Of a DNA stretch of 64,000 bases, positions 63,821 to 64,000 are shown in pieces. Under the pieces are notes generated by a model. That model was given only the letters and a program-made list of their open reading frames with translations. It had not been told where the DNA came from and did not search any database. Numbering within the stretch: the first letter of the stretch is position 1; every line of letters begins with the position of its first letter. Both the position numbers and the translations under genes were made by a program. This stretch comes from Bacteroidota bacterium. Lineage in GTDB: Bacteria > Bacteroidota > Bacteroidia > Bacteroidales > F082. The DNA lies in contig JAHIUX010000063.1 of the NCBI GenBank assembly GCA_018816765.1, positions 1 to 64,000 of the forward strand, read 5' to 3'.

Positions 63821-64000
63821 TTAGAATTTTAAATTAACGCTGAAACCTAAGTTGCGGGTTGTCGGCATCACACCACTCTGCCATCCCTGAATGTTACCCG
63901 AGCTCTGGCTGGCTTCCGGATCTGCGTGTGGGAGGTTCTTGTGGATGATCCAAAGGTTTGAACCAACAAGGCTGAAGGTTACACTCTGAATCCAGTTGGC
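63821..64000 (-). CDS. SusC/RagA-like TonB-dependent receptor, C-terminal end (cut by window edge)
   Basis: The last 60 codons are visible and end NLGFSVNLKF followed by TAA. The sequence SLVGSNLWIIHKNLPHADPE, then GWQSGVMPTTRN, is typical for the final barrel strands of SusC/RagA receptors, and the protein ends in an aromatic residue as outer-membrane barrels do. The gene lies 12 bp upstream (on the minus strand) of the SusD-like gene, the usual SusC-SusD order. The rest is outside the window. Confidence 0.85.
   Translation of the reverse strand, partial: ANWIQSVTFSLVGSNLWIIHKNLPHADPEASQSSGNIQGWQSGVMPTTRNLGFSVNLKF

Overview
The window is chromosomal DNA from a member of the Bacteroidota, most likely an anaerobic or facultative Bacteroidales-type organism (inference). 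The evidence is a type IX secretion type A sorting domain (8657-9925) and a CHU_C/type B domain (27726-30326), a SusC/SusD pair at the right edge, HmuY proteins, the lineage families DUF2723, DUF4271 and DUF2807, and about 20 promoters with the Bacteroidota -7 box TAnnTTTG. No insertion sequence, prophage, integrase, CRISPR array or rRNA operon was seen. It reads as ordinary core and accessory chromosome.

Layout. 1-2.3 kb: minus-strand operon cupin - rsgA - CBS protein - BamA/D15-like outer-membrane protein (cut by the left edge). 2.4-5.4 kb: PrsW-like membrane protein, dprA, and a divergent glycosyltransferase. 5.4-8.0 kb: redox/nitrosative-stress block (RIC-type hemerythrin protein, LuxR-type regulator, two flavodoxins) in which two promoters share a 19-bp Fur/PerR-like palindrome. 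8.7-13.2 kb: HmuY - TonB receptor - HmuY operon, probably for haem capture. 13.3-17.5 kb: lgt and a giant DUF2723 membrane protein. 18.0-23.2 kb: tRNA-Gln(UUG), then rimP-nusA-infB behind an attenuator-like hairpin. 23.2-27.6 kb: purA, a Fur-family regulator and relA/spoT, all on the minus strand. 27.7-31.5 kb: T9SS type B surface protein and gapA. 31.6-35.8 kb: a 1374-residue protein with about 870 unassigned residues joined to the two N-terminal catalytic domains of pyruvate phosphate dikinase, without the pyruvate/PEP barrel. 35.8-41.9 kb: methyltransferase, lepA, and an ECF sigma / anti-sigma / DUF2807-beta-barrel locus with two matching ECF-type promoters. 42.0-45.3 kb: pta - hydroxyacyl-CoA dehydrogenase-like - ackA operon. 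45.5-52.7 kb: DUF4271 protein, hemD, rnpA, yidD, an S41 protease, O-antigen ligase, cdd and a ChaN-like protein. 52.8-54.3 kb: a cNMP-binding/DHp protein without a kinase domain, and an AcpH-like phosphodiesterase. 54.6-58.3 kb: iorAB and an M23 lipoprotein. 58.7-64 kb: LruC-type surface lipoprotein and a SusCD-like pair.

How it fits together. Pta-AckA (acetate and ATP from acetyl-CoA) and IorAB (aryl-pyruvate oxidation, reducing ferredoxin) suggest fermentative, amino-acid-using metabolism. Flavodoxins and the iron-centre repair protein fit an organism that protects Fe-S enzymes from O2 or NO under iron limitation. HmuY/TonB, HemD and ChaN add a haem/iron theme.

Most noteworthy: (1) the PPDK-derived fusion at 31632-35756; (2) two ECF promoters with identical geometry, linking the sigma gene to its probable target; (3) the shared operator of the RIC and flavodoxin promoters; (4) the cNMP-DHp protein with no ATPase domain; (5) the hydroxyacyl-CoA dehydrogenase-like protein with altered catalytic motifs between pta and ackA.
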